Shown: piece by piece, positions 1 to 9,000 of the stretch
Layout of the letters: the number at the start of each line of letters is the position of its first letter
Position numbering within the stretch: position 1 is the first letter of the stretch
Assembly (NCBI GenBank): GCA_050258375.1
Contig: JBLMYQ010000042.1
Location: forward strand, 1 to 32,742
DNA: 32,742 nt
Direction: 5' to 3'
Source: JBLMYQ01 sp050258375
GTDB taxonomy: Bacteria; Bacillota; Clostridia; Acetivibrionales; UBA4821
Notes under the pieces: generated by a model
What the model saw: only the letters and a program-made list of their open reading frames with translations
Told to the model about the DNA's origin: nothing
The model's database searches: none
Position numbers and translations under genes: made by a program

Positions 1-1
1 T

Positions 2-361
2 ATTGGTGCTTTTAATAACCCCACAATATTTTTATTTACAAAAACACATATCGGTTCAGAAAATAATCGCTATGCTTTTTCCCGCTCAATAGAAAACTAT
101 GTTGAAATATCTTCAAAACAAAATTCCGGCATCGACAAGCTGCTTTATATGATTACCAAGCTGCTTTTCTTAAAATCATTTAAAGCTAATTTCTATATTC
201 CATATCACGAAAGCTGGATTATTGATTTTCTACACCAGAATTCAAAGGTTATAAAAGAGGAATATGATACAAATGGAACCTGCGTATCAGCCCATGTGAC
301 CCCTCACATTTTTGAGCAAATCAAAGATTTCTGCACAGATTCAAATTTAAAGGCTCAATAA
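2..361 (+). CDS. hflX: HflX-like ribosome-associated GTPase, C-terminal part only
   Basis: The open frame enters from the left edge in phase with position 2 and ends at TAA 359-361, so only about the last 119 residues are present. The first part shows the end of a GTPase G domain (YVEISSKQNSGIDKLL resembles the 'SA..G.GI..L' G5 region). It is followed by the HflX-type C-terminal domain, with IPYHESWIIDFLHQNSKV and EEYDTNGTCVSAHVTP. In the family this matches the usual 'lPY.....l..lh..g.v...ey...G......vp' pattern. HflX splits or rescues stalled 70S ribosomes under stress. An in-frame ATG at 149 gives a 70-aa ORF, but coding continues upstream of it, so 149 is not the true start. A strong hairpin follows the stop. 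The GTP-binding motifs lie outside the window, so the assignment rests on the C-terminal pattern. Confidence 0.72.
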   Translation: MGAFNNPTIFLFTKTHIGSENNRYAFSRSIENYVEISSKQNSGIDKLLYMITKLLFLKSFKANFYIPYHESWIIDFLHQNSKVIKEEYDTNGTCVSAHVTPHIFEQIKDFCTDSNLKAQ

Positions 362-368
362 TAAAAGC

Positions 369-409
369 GCCTCCAATTATCTGTCAAGATAAGAGGAGGC
401 TTAATTTTT
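369..409. terminator. Intrinsic terminator between convergent genes
   Basis: GCCTCC (369-374) pairs with GGAGGC (395-400), and inside it TTATC (377-381) pairs with GATAA (388-392). On the + strand TTAATTTTTA follows. On the - strand the stem is followed by GCTTTTATTA. It lies between the hflX stop and the stop of the convergent hydrolase, so it probably serves both, though the + direction has the better T-run. Confidence 0.8.
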
Positions 410-1343
410 AGTTCATATCTCTAAATTCATCAAAGATTTCTCTTAGGAGCTTTCGATTACTGAGAAACTCCTCATGAGAGCATTCTACTATAATCGCTCT
501 GCCTGAGGGAAACAATCCGTCAACATCTACACAGTCGTATGTTACTACGCCATCGTTTTCGCTTTCAGAAACCAGTCCTAAAATATTCTTGACTGCATAT
601 TGACAGCCAAGTTCCACAATTTTAAATTGGAGCAATTTCTTCAACCAGCATCCGTTTGCTATTCCAGCAACAACAAGCGTACGGGAAGCCCATGCATCCT
701 TTCTGCTATGAAGCCATTTAAGGAAATAGCTGTCGGGAATACAATCCATATCCCACTGCTCACCGGTAAAAACCCTCTCATGGAGTATTACTCCCAAGCG
801 ACCTTTTACGCTATGCTTTTTATTCTTTTTCAAAGCCGGATAAAGGTTTTCAGGGTCTGCCATGATAGTCCCACCAAAAGGAGTACCCATAGCTAACAGC
901 TTAAAATTCCATTTTTTCAAGCTCTCTTCATCCAACAGGCTTAAAAACGCTGCCGCCCAGAGACCGCCTTTGCTCCTGCCAATTAGTTCAATCCTTTTGG
1001 AGGAACTAATTTCTTTACTAAAAAACGCCTTGCGGAATGATTGGGCAAAATCTCTTATTCCCCAACCATTTAATGGCACTTGCTGCTTTTCTATAGTAGA
1101 CGACATATCCTGCAACGATTTAAACAATGCAAGATACAAATTTTTTCCCTGGTCAAATGGTATTCTGTCAGTCTTATATCTAGAGTATCTTTCCTCTTGG
1201 AATGATTTTGTTTTTCCATTAGGTCCATAAAGGAATAATGGAAGATCTCCAAAAAATATTGTGCTTTCCTCTGAAAAACGCTCTCCAATCCGTAAAACCA
1301 GGATTTTTCCGTCCTCATAAATAACCGTTCTTTTGACGTCCAC
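408..1343 (-). CDS. Alpha/beta-hydrolase, lipase/esterase-like
   Basis: This 311-aa protein has no signal peptide or membrane segment and is probably cytoplasmic. A nucleophile elbow lies in IELIGRSKGGLWAAAF (G-x-S-x-G with Ser124). It is followed by an oxyanion-type stretch (LLAMGTPFGG, 149-158), an acid candidate Asp264 in SENDGVVTYD and His290 in VECSHEEF. This is the order Ser-Asp-His seen in lipases and esterases, including the 'NDG.V' element of GPI/LipA-like lipases. The start is a GTG at 1341-1343 with AAGGAGG seven bases upstream. A sigma-A-like promoter lies about 125 bases further up, so it is probably transcribed alone. Substrate is unknown. Cutinase-like or PHB-depolymerase-like activity cannot be excluded. 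Confidence 0.65.
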   Translation of the reverse strand: MDVKRTVIYEDGKILVLRIGERFSEESTIFFGDLPLFLYGPNGKTKSFQEERYSRYKTDRIPFDQGKNLYLALFKSLQDMSSTIEKQQVPLNGWGIRDFAQSFRKAFFSKEISSSKRIELIGRSKGGLWAAAFLSLLDEESLKKWNFKLLAMGTPFGGTIMADPENLYPALKKNKKHSVKGRLGVILHERVFTGEQWDMDCIPDSYFLKWLHSRKDAWASRTLVVAGIANGCWLKKLLQFKIVELGCQYAVKNILGLVSESENDGVVTYDCVDVDGLFPSGRAIIVECSHEEFLSNRKLLREIFDEFRDMN

Positions 1344-1467
1344 TTCAATTCCTCCTTAAGCCTTTTAACAACCAAGTTTAAAACTCAAAAATCTTTTTCT
1401 TATAGTCCACCTCCAGAAAATCTTCTTGTTAAGGTTATTGTTATAAATTTTTTATGTTTATCTTTCT

Positions 1468-1496
1468 ATTATATCAGTTTTCATCAACAACTTCAA
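1468..1496 (-). promoter_or_regulatory. Promoter for the hydrolase gene
   Basis: Read on the - strand, TTGAAG (1491-1496) and a perfect TATAAT (1468-1473) are separated by 17 bases. The predicted transcript has a roughly 120-base leader before the GTG start at 1343. Confidence 0.65.
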
Positions 1497-1544
1497 TTAT
1501 TATCCATTTTTATGAGAGTATTTTTTTCATAGGCTACCTATAGG

Positions 1545-1758
1545 CGAATATTAATATTTTGAAGAATATTATTCCAATCACTAAGCTGCAAATCCATGAA
1601 CAACTAAATTTGCTGCAGGCAAATCACTAAACTCACTAATGCTCAAACAAGTGATTTGCTTTTTCTTCCGCTTCATTAAGATGTTCTATGTCCTCTCCAC
1701 AACGTTCTTTCCACAATATTCTTCAAATTTATAAATGTGCCCTATATATTAATATTCG
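1545..1758. repeat. Nested inverted repeats around an orphan hairpin
   Basis: The 492-base gap 1344-1835 contains two perfect 13-base inverted repeats, one inside the other. CGAATATTAATAT (1545-1557) matches the reverse complement at 1746-1758. TTTGAAGAATATT (1558-1570) matches the reverse complement at 1715-1727. The two left arms are adjacent and the right arms are 18 bases apart. Inside lies a 10-bp hairpin with a T-run (1619-1665). No ORF of note is in this block. It could be a degenerate MITE-like element or a large cruciform. No target-site duplication is evident. Confidence 0.5.
1619..1665 (+). terminator. Intrinsic terminator-like hairpin without an obvious gene
   Basis: GCAAATCACT (1619-1628) pairs perfectly with AGTGATTTGC (1650-1659), followed by TTTTTC. 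An upstream ATTTGC (1608-1613) could pair with the GCAAAT of the left arm or with GCAAAT at 1588-1593, so alternative folds exist. It lies upstream of the nadE promoter, so it would not attenuate transcription from that promoter. Confidence 0.5.
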
Positions 1759-1775
1759 GTATATCTAAATCGCGG

Positions 1776-1804
1776 TTGTAAATAGCTAGCCTATAAAGTA
1801 TAAT
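1776..1804 (+). promoter_or_regulatory. Promoter for nadE
   Basis: TTGTAA (1776-1781), a 17-base spacer and a perfect TATAAT (1799-1804) lie 32 bases upstream of the nadE ATG. The 5' leader would be about 25 bases, leaving no room for a riboswitch. Confidence 0.7.
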
Positions 1805-1835
1805 TTCCTTAATTAAAGTATTTGAGAGGTAATAT

Positions 1836-3848
1836 ATGAGAGGCTTTGTAAGAGTATCGGCTGCAGTGCCAAAAGTAAAAATTACTGACTTCGAATTTAA
1901 CCGTCAGCAAATATTTAATCTTTGGGAAAAAGCAGATAAGGAAAACAGTATTTTGGTTTGTTTCCCTGAGTTGTGCTTAACAGCTTACAGTGCAAAAGAC
2001 CTGCTTGGCAGCATGTTTCTTCTTAGTCAGGTTGAAAAATCGGCTGCATGGCTCCTCGAAAAGAGTAAGACCTTTAAAACCTTGGCAGTCTTAGGGCTTC
2101 CTATAATATATGAAAACAGTCTGTATAACTGCGCCGCCGTTCTCCAACAAGGAGAAATCCTTGGCATTGTTCCAAAAAGCTATTTACCAAATTACGGTGA
2201 ATTTGAAGAAAGCAGATGGTTCAGACCGGGAAGATATATTCCCTCTGGCTCTACACTTGAATATCTGGGAAAGAATATTCCCTTTGGAACTGATATACTT
2301 TTTTCAGCATCAAATATCCCCAACTGCAAAATCGGAATAGAAATATGTGAAGACCTGTTTGTCCAATCTTCTCCCCATATTTATCAAATAAATTCCGGCG
2401 CAACCATAATTGCAAATCCGTCAGCTTCGAATTTCACTATCGGCAAAGCAGATATACGTGAATTTTTAGCTAAAAGCACTTCTGATAAAGGAAAATGCTG
2501 TTACATTTATACCTCTGCCTCCCCGGGTGAATCATCAGAGCTTGCTTGGGATGGACACCATTTTATATGTGAAAATGGAAATATTATAGCAAAAGGAGCT
2601 CGCTTCAGCCGCGAACCCCAGCTTCTTTCAACCGATATTGATCTTGAGAGCCTGGTGCATGATCGTTTGGTCATGGGAACCTTTGGAGATTGCGCAGATA
2701 TAAACCGCAAAGAATTCAGAACTGTATCCTTTGAAGCATATTCTCAAGATAATGACCAAAAGCTTATGCGGAAAATCAATCGTCATCCTTTTATACCCTC
2801 AAATACTTCTACCCTTTCCCAGCGGTGTTGGGAGGTTTTTGAAATACAAACGAATTCCCTTCGCACACGTCTTGAGAAAATTGGCTGCAAATACATAATT
2901 CTGGGTCTTTCAGGCGGTTTAGATTCAACGCTTGCAGCATTATCTGCCTCTAATACCTTGGATTCAATGGGGCTTCCCAGAAAAAATCTCATTTGTGTTA
3001 CCATGCCTGGCTTTGGTACTACCGAAGGAACAAAAAATAGTGCATGTGACCTTGCAAACGCTCTTGGCACAGAGCTAATTGAAGCTTCAATCGGAGAAAT
3101 ATGCAAGCAGGTTCTTCAATTAATAGGAAGTAAAGCAAGTGAAGAAATTACTACACTTGAAGAACTACTGTCGAAGCTTAAAGAGCATCCTGAAACAGCT
3201 GATATTACTGTTGAGAATGTTCAATCCCGTGTTCGCACTCTTCTTCTTATGTCTTATGCAAATAAGCTTAATGGTTTGGTCCTAGGCACCGGAGATCTTT
3301 CGGAAAAAGCTTTGGGTTGGTGTACTTATGCCGGAGACCAAATTTCGATGTTTGATATAAATTCTGGAATACCAAAAACCTTAATACAATTCATTATAAA
3401 ATGGGTAGCAGCTGAAAAGGTTAATGAATGGTCTTCCGTAAACCCCGAAGAATTAAAATCGATTCTCTTTTCAATTCTCGAAACCCCTATAAGCCCGGAG
3501 CTTTTGCCTCCCGGTTTTGAAGGACAAATAACCCAGCTTACCGAAGAAAAAATAGGTCCCTATGAACTGAATGACTTTTTTCTCTACTGGCATGTACGTT
3601 TTGGTGCAAGCCCTCAAAAAATACTTGATCTTGCAAAAACCGCGTTTGAAGAAACATATAATTTGGACACAATAAAAAAATGGCTTAAAAATTTCTATAT
3701 AAGGTTTGCTACACAGCAGTATAAGAGAAACGCTTCGGCAGACGGACCAAAAATAGGAATGGTAGATCTTTCCTCAAGAGTCTCATGGCGGATGTCTACA
3801 GATACAGAGTATAAAAAATGGGTTGCAGAGGTTGAAAAATATTCCTGA
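1836..3848 (+). CDS. nadE: Glutamine-dependent NAD+ synthetase
   Basis: This 670-aa enzyme catalyses the last step of NAD biosynthesis, amidating nicotinic acid adenine dinucleotide with ATP and glutamine-derived ammonia. The N-terminal half (about 1-290) is a nitrilase-type glutaminase with the expected triad: Glu45 in CFPELCLTAYS, Lys114 in IVPKSYLPNYGEFEE and Cys171 in IGIEICEDLF. The C-terminal half (about 325-670) is the synthetase, with the PP-loop SGGLDST at 359-365 and the later LVLGTGDLSEKALGW. Length matches two-domain bacterial enzymes such as that of Mycobacterium tuberculosis, and all key residues are present. The ATG at 1836 follows GAGAGG. The next gene starts 65 bases after the stop and may be cotranscribed. 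Confidence 0.95.
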   Translation: MRGFVRVSAAVPKVKITDFEFNRQQIFNLWEKADKENSILVCFPELCLTAYSAKDLLGSMFLLSQVEKSAAWLLEKSKTFKTLAVLGLPIIYENSLYNCAAVLQQGEILGIVPKSYLPNYGEFEESRWFRPGRYIPSGSTLEYLGKNIPFGTDILFSASNIPNCKIGIEICEDLFVQSSPHIYQINSGATIIANPSASNFTIGKADIREFLAKSTSDKGKCCYIYTSASPGESSELAWDGHHFICENGNIIAKGARFSREPQLLSTDIDLESLVHDRLVMGTFGDCADINRKEFRTVSFEAYSQDNDQKLMRKINRHPFIPSNTSTLSQRCWEVFEIQTNSLRTRLEKIGCKYIILGLSGGLDSTLAALSASNTLDSMGLPRKNLICVTMPGFGTTEGTKNSACDLANALGTELIEASIGEICKQVLQLIGSKASEEITTLEELLSKLKEHPETADITVENVQSRVRTLLLMSYANKLNGLVLGTGDLSEKALGWCTYAGDQISMFDINSGIPKTLIQFIIKWVAAEKVNEWSSVNPEELKSILFSILETPISPELLPPGFEGQITQLTEEKIGPYELNDFFLYWHVRFGASPQKILDLAKTAFEETYNLDTIKKWLKNFYIRFATQQYKRNASADGPKIGMVDLSSRVSWRMSTDTEYKKWVAEVEKYS

Positions 3849-3913
3849 GTTCAAGAAGCTTTTAAAAGTTAGCTTTTTGACTTTACAACTTTTATTAAAC
3901 AAAGGAGATACCT

Positions 3914-4912
3914 ATGAAGATTGCCATATTTGATGTTGAAATACAAGAGCTCCAAAAGTTTTCTGATAAATTAAGCACACATACCATAAAAACATTTGGT
4001 AAAAACATTGCAGATGTTGACTTGTCGGAGTATGCAGACAGCCAAGTCATATCTGTCTTTGTACATTCTAATATTACGCGCGATATGATACAAAAAATGC
4101 CAGACTTAAAATTCATAGCAACACGTTCTACAGGCTTTGAGCACATAGATTTGGAGGCTTGTAAGGAAAGAAGCATAAAGGTTTCAAATGTTCCTTTTTA
4201 TGGGGAAAATACAGTTGCCGAGCACACATTTGCTCTTATCCTTTGCCTCTCAAGAAATATTCATAAAACCTATGTAAGGACTATAAACAATAACTTTTCA
4301 CTGACAAATTTACAAGGGTTTGACTTAAAGGGAAAAACTCTGGGAGTTATAGGTGCCGGTAAAATCGGGCTGCATGTTATACGCATGGCAAAAGGCTTTG
4401 GAATGGAGGTTCTTGCTTTTGATGTGATAAAAAACAGCTTTATGGCTGAAATTCTCGGCTTTGAATATGCTGATATAGAATATATCCTGAGAAATTCAGA
4501 TGTTATCTCTCTTCATGCACCTTTAAATAAATCAACCTACCATCTCATAAATAAAAATAATATTAATATTATTAAAAAGGGCGCGGTAATTGTAAATACA
4601 TCAAGAGGCGGACTGATAGAAGCAGAGGCTTTATTAGAGGCTTTAGATAACGGAATAATTGCCGGAGCGGGATTGGATGTTTTTGAAGGTGAAGAATATC
4701 TTTTTGAGGAAGGCTGCAAGCTCAGGGAAGATTATTCTGATGATGTTAAAAAGCTTGTAAGTCAAAACTGTTCCCTGCTTCATCGTGAAAATGTAGTGAT
4801 CACTCCACATAATGCTTTTAATAGTTTAGAGGCAGTTGACAGGATATTTAATACTACAATTGATAATATTAATAAATTTGTTTCAGGCACACCGATTAAT
4901 ACTATAAATTGA
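3914..4912 (+). CDS. D-isomer-specific 2-hydroxyacid dehydrogenase (D-lactate dehydrogenase-like)
   Basis: This 332-aa protein probably reduces a 2-keto acid such as pyruvate to the D-hydroxyacid with NADH. The N-terminal catalytic domain contains RSTGFEHIDLEA (71-82) and NVPFYGENTVAEHTF. The Rossmann fold follows, with G147-A-G-K-I-G152 and Asp170 at the end of beta-2, which favours NAD over NADP. The catalytic triad is in place: Arg231 (NTSRGG), Glu260 (LDVFEGEE) and His299 (TPHNAF). The R-to-E spacing of 29 is as in SerA and D-LDH. The longer insert between Glu and His (EDYSDDVKKL...) is typical of the D-lactate dehydrogenase branch, but substrate cannot be fixed from sequence. The start has AAAGGAGA six to seven bases upstream. 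Only a weak 5-bp hairpin with a T-run lies between nadE and this gene. Confidence 0.88.
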   Translation: MKIAIFDVEIQELQKFSDKLSTHTIKTFGKNIADVDLSEYADSQVISVFVHSNITRDMIQKMPDLKFIATRSTGFEHIDLEACKERSIKVSNVPFYGENTVAEHTFALILCLSRNIHKTYVRTINNNFSLTNLQGFDLKGKTLGVIGAGKIGLHVIRMAKGFGMEVLAFDVIKNSFMAEILGFEYADIEYILRNSDVISLHAPLNKSTYHLINKNNINIIKKGAVIVNTSRGGLIEAEALLEALDNGIIAGAGLDVFEGEEYLFEEGCKLREDYSDDVKKLVSQNCSLLHRENVVITPHNAFNSLEAVDRIFNTTIDNINKFVSGTPINTIN

Positions 4913-4918
4913 CATCTT

Positions 4919-4951
4919 ATATAAGAGTATAATTTATTTATGCTCTTATAT
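4919..4951. terminator. Terminator hairpin between convergent units
   Basis: ATATAAGAG (4919-4927) pairs with CTCTTATAT (4943-4951) around a 15-base AT loop. A T-rich tract (TTCTTTCTTC) follows on the + strand. It sits just after the dehydrogenase stop and overlaps the last codons of the convergent 61-aa gene, so it may end both transcripts. The stem is AT-rich and of moderate strength. Confidence 0.5.
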
Positions 4952-5131
4952 TCTTTCTTCAATCTCAAGAAGTATTCTCATCTTATTTTCCTTGATTTCA
5001 AATACATACTTGATTATTGTTCTTTGTTTTACTTCATGCGCCTCGAAGCTTCCGTTGTCAAGTCTTCTTACATATTTTATATCGTTTCCGAGGCTGTTTT
5101 TGCAAATTTCAAATACTTCCTTGATATCCAC
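4946..5131 (-). CDS. Small conserved-looking protein at the end of the pilus gene train
   Basis: This 61-aa acidic/basic protein has no membrane segment, signal peptide or recognised domain. It begins MDIKEVFEICKNSLG and ends with the charged stretch EIKENKMRILLEIEERI. It starts at a GTG (5129-5131) with the purine-rich AAGGAGAAGAGG just upstream, 19 bases after the stop of the TadE-like gene, so it is probably the last gene of the operon. The good ribosome binding site and spacing argue that it is real. Overlapping + strand ORFs here have no comparable start signals. Function is unknown. Confidence 0.55.
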   Translation of the reverse strand: MDIKEVFEICKNSLGNDIKYVRRLDNGSFEAHEVKQRTIIKYVFEIKENKMRILLEIEERI

Positions 5132-5150
5132 TTTACCTCTTCTCCTTACA

Positions 5151-5576
5151 CTATCTTTTACTGACGCTCTGCCTCCTAATAATCATTGGAATTGACATTT
5201 CTCTGCTTTCTGTAGAAAGCGAATTTCCATTAAGGAAAGGAAATTTGTAAGTATAAGTATATATAATATTTAAAAATATTGGTTCGCCATATTCTGTCGG
5301 TTTGTCTGTAGCCACTACATCAATATCATCAGGACTAAACTTTTCTGCTGTAAGCTCATCGAGCAAGTGTTTTTTTTCATTTTGTGTTAAATAACCATAC
5401 TCTTCCATTATAAATATATATTTGAGTGATTCCAATGATAATTTTTCATACCATATAAAAGGAACAAGCATATTTATACAAACAACAATCAAAATAGATA
5501 TTAAAAACATTGATATGGCAATTACAATTGGTGCTGCAGCTGCAGTTGAGCCTTCTTGTGATTTATAGTTCTGCAT
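5151..5576 (-). CDS. TadE-like pseudopilin or minor pilin
   Basis: This 141-aa protein begins MQNYKSQEGSTAAAAPIVI and has one N-terminal hydrophobic helix (about 10-37) followed by an extracytoplasmic domain of about 100 residues. The short charged head, the EG next to the hydrophobic helix and the size match TadE/TadF-type pseudopilins, which are processed by the prepilin peptidase and needed for Flp pilus assembly. ATG at 5576 is preceded by AGAGGAGAG. It lies 34 bases after another pseudopilin-like gene, in the same direction as the tad genes upstream. The C-terminal domain itself is not recognised. Confidence 0.6.
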   Translation of the reverse strand: MQNYKSQEGSTAAAAPIVIAISMFLISILIVVCINMLVPFIWYEKLSLESLKYIFIMEEYGYLTQNEKKHLLDELTAEKFSPDDIDVVATDKPTEYGEPIFLNIIYTYTYKFPFLNGNSLSTESREMSIPMIIRRQSVSKR

Positions 5577-5610
5577 TTTACTCTCCTCTCTGAAAGCTAC
5601 TAACTTCCCT

Positions 5611-6096
5611 CTATTTTAGTACCTTTCGAACCTTAACACTTTGCTTTATTTTAAAATAGAAAATATCCTTGAATGCTTTTTTAAAAACAATTGGAATAAC
5701 TTTAACTCCAATTTCTGTTTTTATCACCGGTTCATTTGAGGTACAATAGTCATAGTTGATAATGTCAATTCTCTCAATCAGTTTATTTCCACTTTCCATT
5801 TGCTCATTTAATCCATAATTCTCCTGAAGCGCTTTCCTAAAGAATTTTAAATATTCTTCCTGGTTTATACTGTTCATGCCCTTAGCTTCAGCATCCTTAT
5901 TCAGGGCTATAATTGCAGAACGGTTTATCATAAACATATCTACCTTTATAGTATATAAAATTGAATTTACATGATTAACGAAAACCGCAGCAGCAAAAAG
6001 AACTATCATTACAGCCGCAAACCCAGTCACTATGACTATAATAATCAGGTTTGCTTCTCCTCTTGCTTGAATTATTCTATTTTTCTTTTTCAACAT
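5611..6096 (-). CDS. TadE/DUF4320-like pseudopilin
   Basis: This 161-aa protein starts MLKKKNRIIQARGEANLIII. The positively charged head and a GE directly before the hydrophobic helix (about 16-42) are the class III signal arrangement of pseudopilins. An extracytoplasmic alpha/beta region of about 115 residues follows. Its start overlaps the 3' end of the giant RCC1 gene by 20 bases, so translation is probably coupled. GGGAG lies about a dozen bases upstream. A role as a minor pilin that presents or anchors the RCC1 protein is inferred from this coupling only. Confidence 0.6.
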   Translation of the reverse strand: MLKKKNRIIQARGEANLIIIVIVTGFAAVMIVLFAAAVFVNHVNSILYTIKVDMFMINRSAIIALNKDAEAKGMNSINQEEYLKFFRKALQENYGLNEQMESGNKLIERIDIINYDYCTSNEPVIKTEIGVKVIPIVFKKAFKDIFYFKIKQSVKVRKVLK

Positions 6097-9000
6097 ACAT
6101 GGTTGTCTCCCAGTAATTTTTATCTACAGGGTCATAATCTTCAGGATTTTCTATGTATGGCTTTATATCCCTGTTTAATAATGTATCCCATCTTTCAAAA
6201 GCATCAAATTCAATGCTCTTCTCTATACTCCTTGCACCGCTGTACAAGCTTAGCTTTAATATAAATGGATTTTTTATCCTTTCAAGAAGCCTGCTCTTAT
6301 CTATTTTAAAGGCATCCCCGCTTTCTTCTCTGAGTGTATACCATGAATGCAGTGTTTGCTTTGTTCCATATGGTATTAAATAATAATCTGTAAAAATATT
6401 TTCAAAGCTACTTTCCGGCTTAGCTCTTTTATTGAAATTTCTCGGGAAGCTATAATGCTCTTCGAGCTCTTTCACGGATGAAAAAGAAAACGGGGTCTTT
6501 TTCCGATAAACCGGTTCATCCCACTCAAACCTCTTTGTAAGCTTGTCTATAGTCTTTATTGATAAATCCTTTTGACCTTTAATAGTTGGTCCGTCAAAAT
6601 CAAATTCTACCCTGTCAACATATCCTTTTGTTAATACCTTTATTCCCATATCCCAACCAGCCATTATGAATCCGGCAGAGCCTGCGCTTTTTGTGCCTGA
6701 ACTCCTGCATAACGCTTCAACTACAGGCTGGCTTTGATCTCCATTTTTATAATAAAAATGCCTTAGCTCATACCCGATAACTTCCAACTTTTCATACAGC
6801 ATCCCAGTATCCTTATCTGTTTCAATAGAATCAGCAGGTCCTCTTGCAGTAAATATTCCTGTTACAAGAACTCCGCAAGCACCGGCAGAACCTTCGGGAT
6901 ATTGCAAATCCGCTGATTCCCAATACTTTTTCAAGCCATCATTATCAACTAAAACCATATTGTATGGTGAGCCGCCGGGACTTGGCTCAATCTTAACAGT
7001 AACACTTGCAACAGAAATATTTGTAGTGCATTTTGCTTTCCAATTTGTCTTTGTTTCAATTAAGTCAGGAACATTGCCAATAGGATTTAAGGAAAGTCGT
7101 ACATTAAAAGGCTTATAATCACTTTCGGTTCTTCCTGAGGATGAAGAAGCTTTAAATTCTGCCAGCCTATGTAACCCTGATGCATTGTTGTATAAGCCAC
7201 AGTCAGCATTTATTGGGATACTTATACTACACGACCAGCATTTAGCTCCTTCCGGATAATCCGGGTCACTGTTATCAATGCCATTATATGCCATGGAATA
7301 TGTGTTTCCAAAAATAATAAGGTTCACAGTATCCGCTTGTTTTGTCGTTTTTGCTGATACGATATATGATTTACCCTGAGAAACATAATAAGGAATAATG
7401 CCTTTGGGTTTAAGCTCTTCAGGGATATCCACAAAAAATGCCAGTCTGATAGATTTCTCAAGACCATTTTTAGCTGTTAGAGTAACATAATGGTAGCCTC
7501 CGGTAATATTGCCAGGTAAAGTAACCGACGCTCTCCACTTTAAAGTGCCTGGCAATAAGTCAGGAAGATTAGCCGGATGTGTACCACCATTTGACCTGAC
7601 ACCCCCATAATCCAAAGTACCCCATCCATTAGAATCTTCGGTTAAAGAGCCTTGCTGCCTGAACTTGGTCAAATCGGCTATATGGTATGTGTCACCATAT
7701 GCCCCGGCTATAAAAGTATTGATATTATCAATCGACCATGCTTTATCTGTTAAAACAGTTTTTCCCGTTGATGAACCAAGCTGTGTATAGGTGTGAGCAT
7801 TACTAGCAGCTTCACTGCCTGTTTTTGACCTCATTTCAGGAATGCCGAAATAAATACCTTCCATAGAACGGTCTGCAGTAACTTCAGCTATAAATGAACC
7901 ATTCTGATATACCCTATAAACCTTATCATTAAAAGTAACCGTAACAGGCAGATTCCAATACGGAACAAATACCCTTTGATTCCAGATTTGAACGTATGTA
8001 TAAACACCTGTAATGTAAACACCAGATGAAGCCCATGAAGGAGCTTTCTGATAGGAGCTTGCTGCAGCTGCACCCCCATAGGATTGAGCATACTGGAAAA
8101 ACGATAATGTGCCAAAGCTGTTATTAGCTTCTGAATTAATCGGGTTTATGCTTTGAGTGCTGCCCTTTAATACATTGGTAATATATTCACCATCACTGGC
8201 AGGATAATAAGCCGAAGCTTGTCCGACCTTAGAAACAACATTCAAGTAATCCTGATTTTTAAATCCATAGCGGTTTAAATCCGGAATAATTACAGTCCCC
8301 TGCTTTCCAAATACATATGATTTGGAAAAGCCTAATTCGCCTGAAGCTTCATTTCCCCAAGACCATACCGTGCCATCATTTTTTAGCGCAAGATTAAAGC
8401 TATTTCCTGCATCAACCTTAACCATGCTTGATAATTGTGTAATCTGCACTGGTCTTAAGACATCGGTATCAGGGCTTGAAGAGGTTGCCTGATAATGGGT
8501 ATTATCACCCCAAGCCCATACTGTGCCATCATTTTTGAGTGCTATACTATGCAAATCTCCTGCATCAACAGCTTTAACGTCTGATATCAAAGCATCTACA
8601 GCCGAAGAAACATCATCTGTATCATCACAGCCCAGCTGACCGGATTTATTTCTTCCCCACGCTTTTAAAGTACCATTGCTCACTAAGCCGAAGCTGTGAG
8701 CATCTCCTCCTGCAACACCTACAGCGCTTGAAATACCTTTTGTTTTTACAGGTATACCACTTTCCGAGGTAGAACCATCCCCTAACTGAGATGTGGTATT
8801 TTTACCCCAAGCCCATACTGCGCCATCACTTGTTACGGCTAAGCTGTGCATACTTCCAGCAGATATAGCAATAACATTGGTTATATTAGAAACCCTAACA
8901 GGAGTTGTTCTATTAACCCAGGAATTATCGCCCAGCTGACCCTTGCTGTTATCACCCCAAGCCCATATTGTGCCATCCTCTTTTAGTGCCAGGCTGTGAG

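Noticed and set aside
1091..1375. 94-aa - strand frame overlapping the hydrolase start
   Set aside because: It overlaps the hydrolase in another frame, and the hydrolase has the catalytic motifs and the better ribosome binding site.
1805..1835. NAD-sensing riboswitch ahead of nadE
   Set aside because: The promoter at 1776-1804 leaves a leader of only about 25 bases, too short for a known riboswitch.
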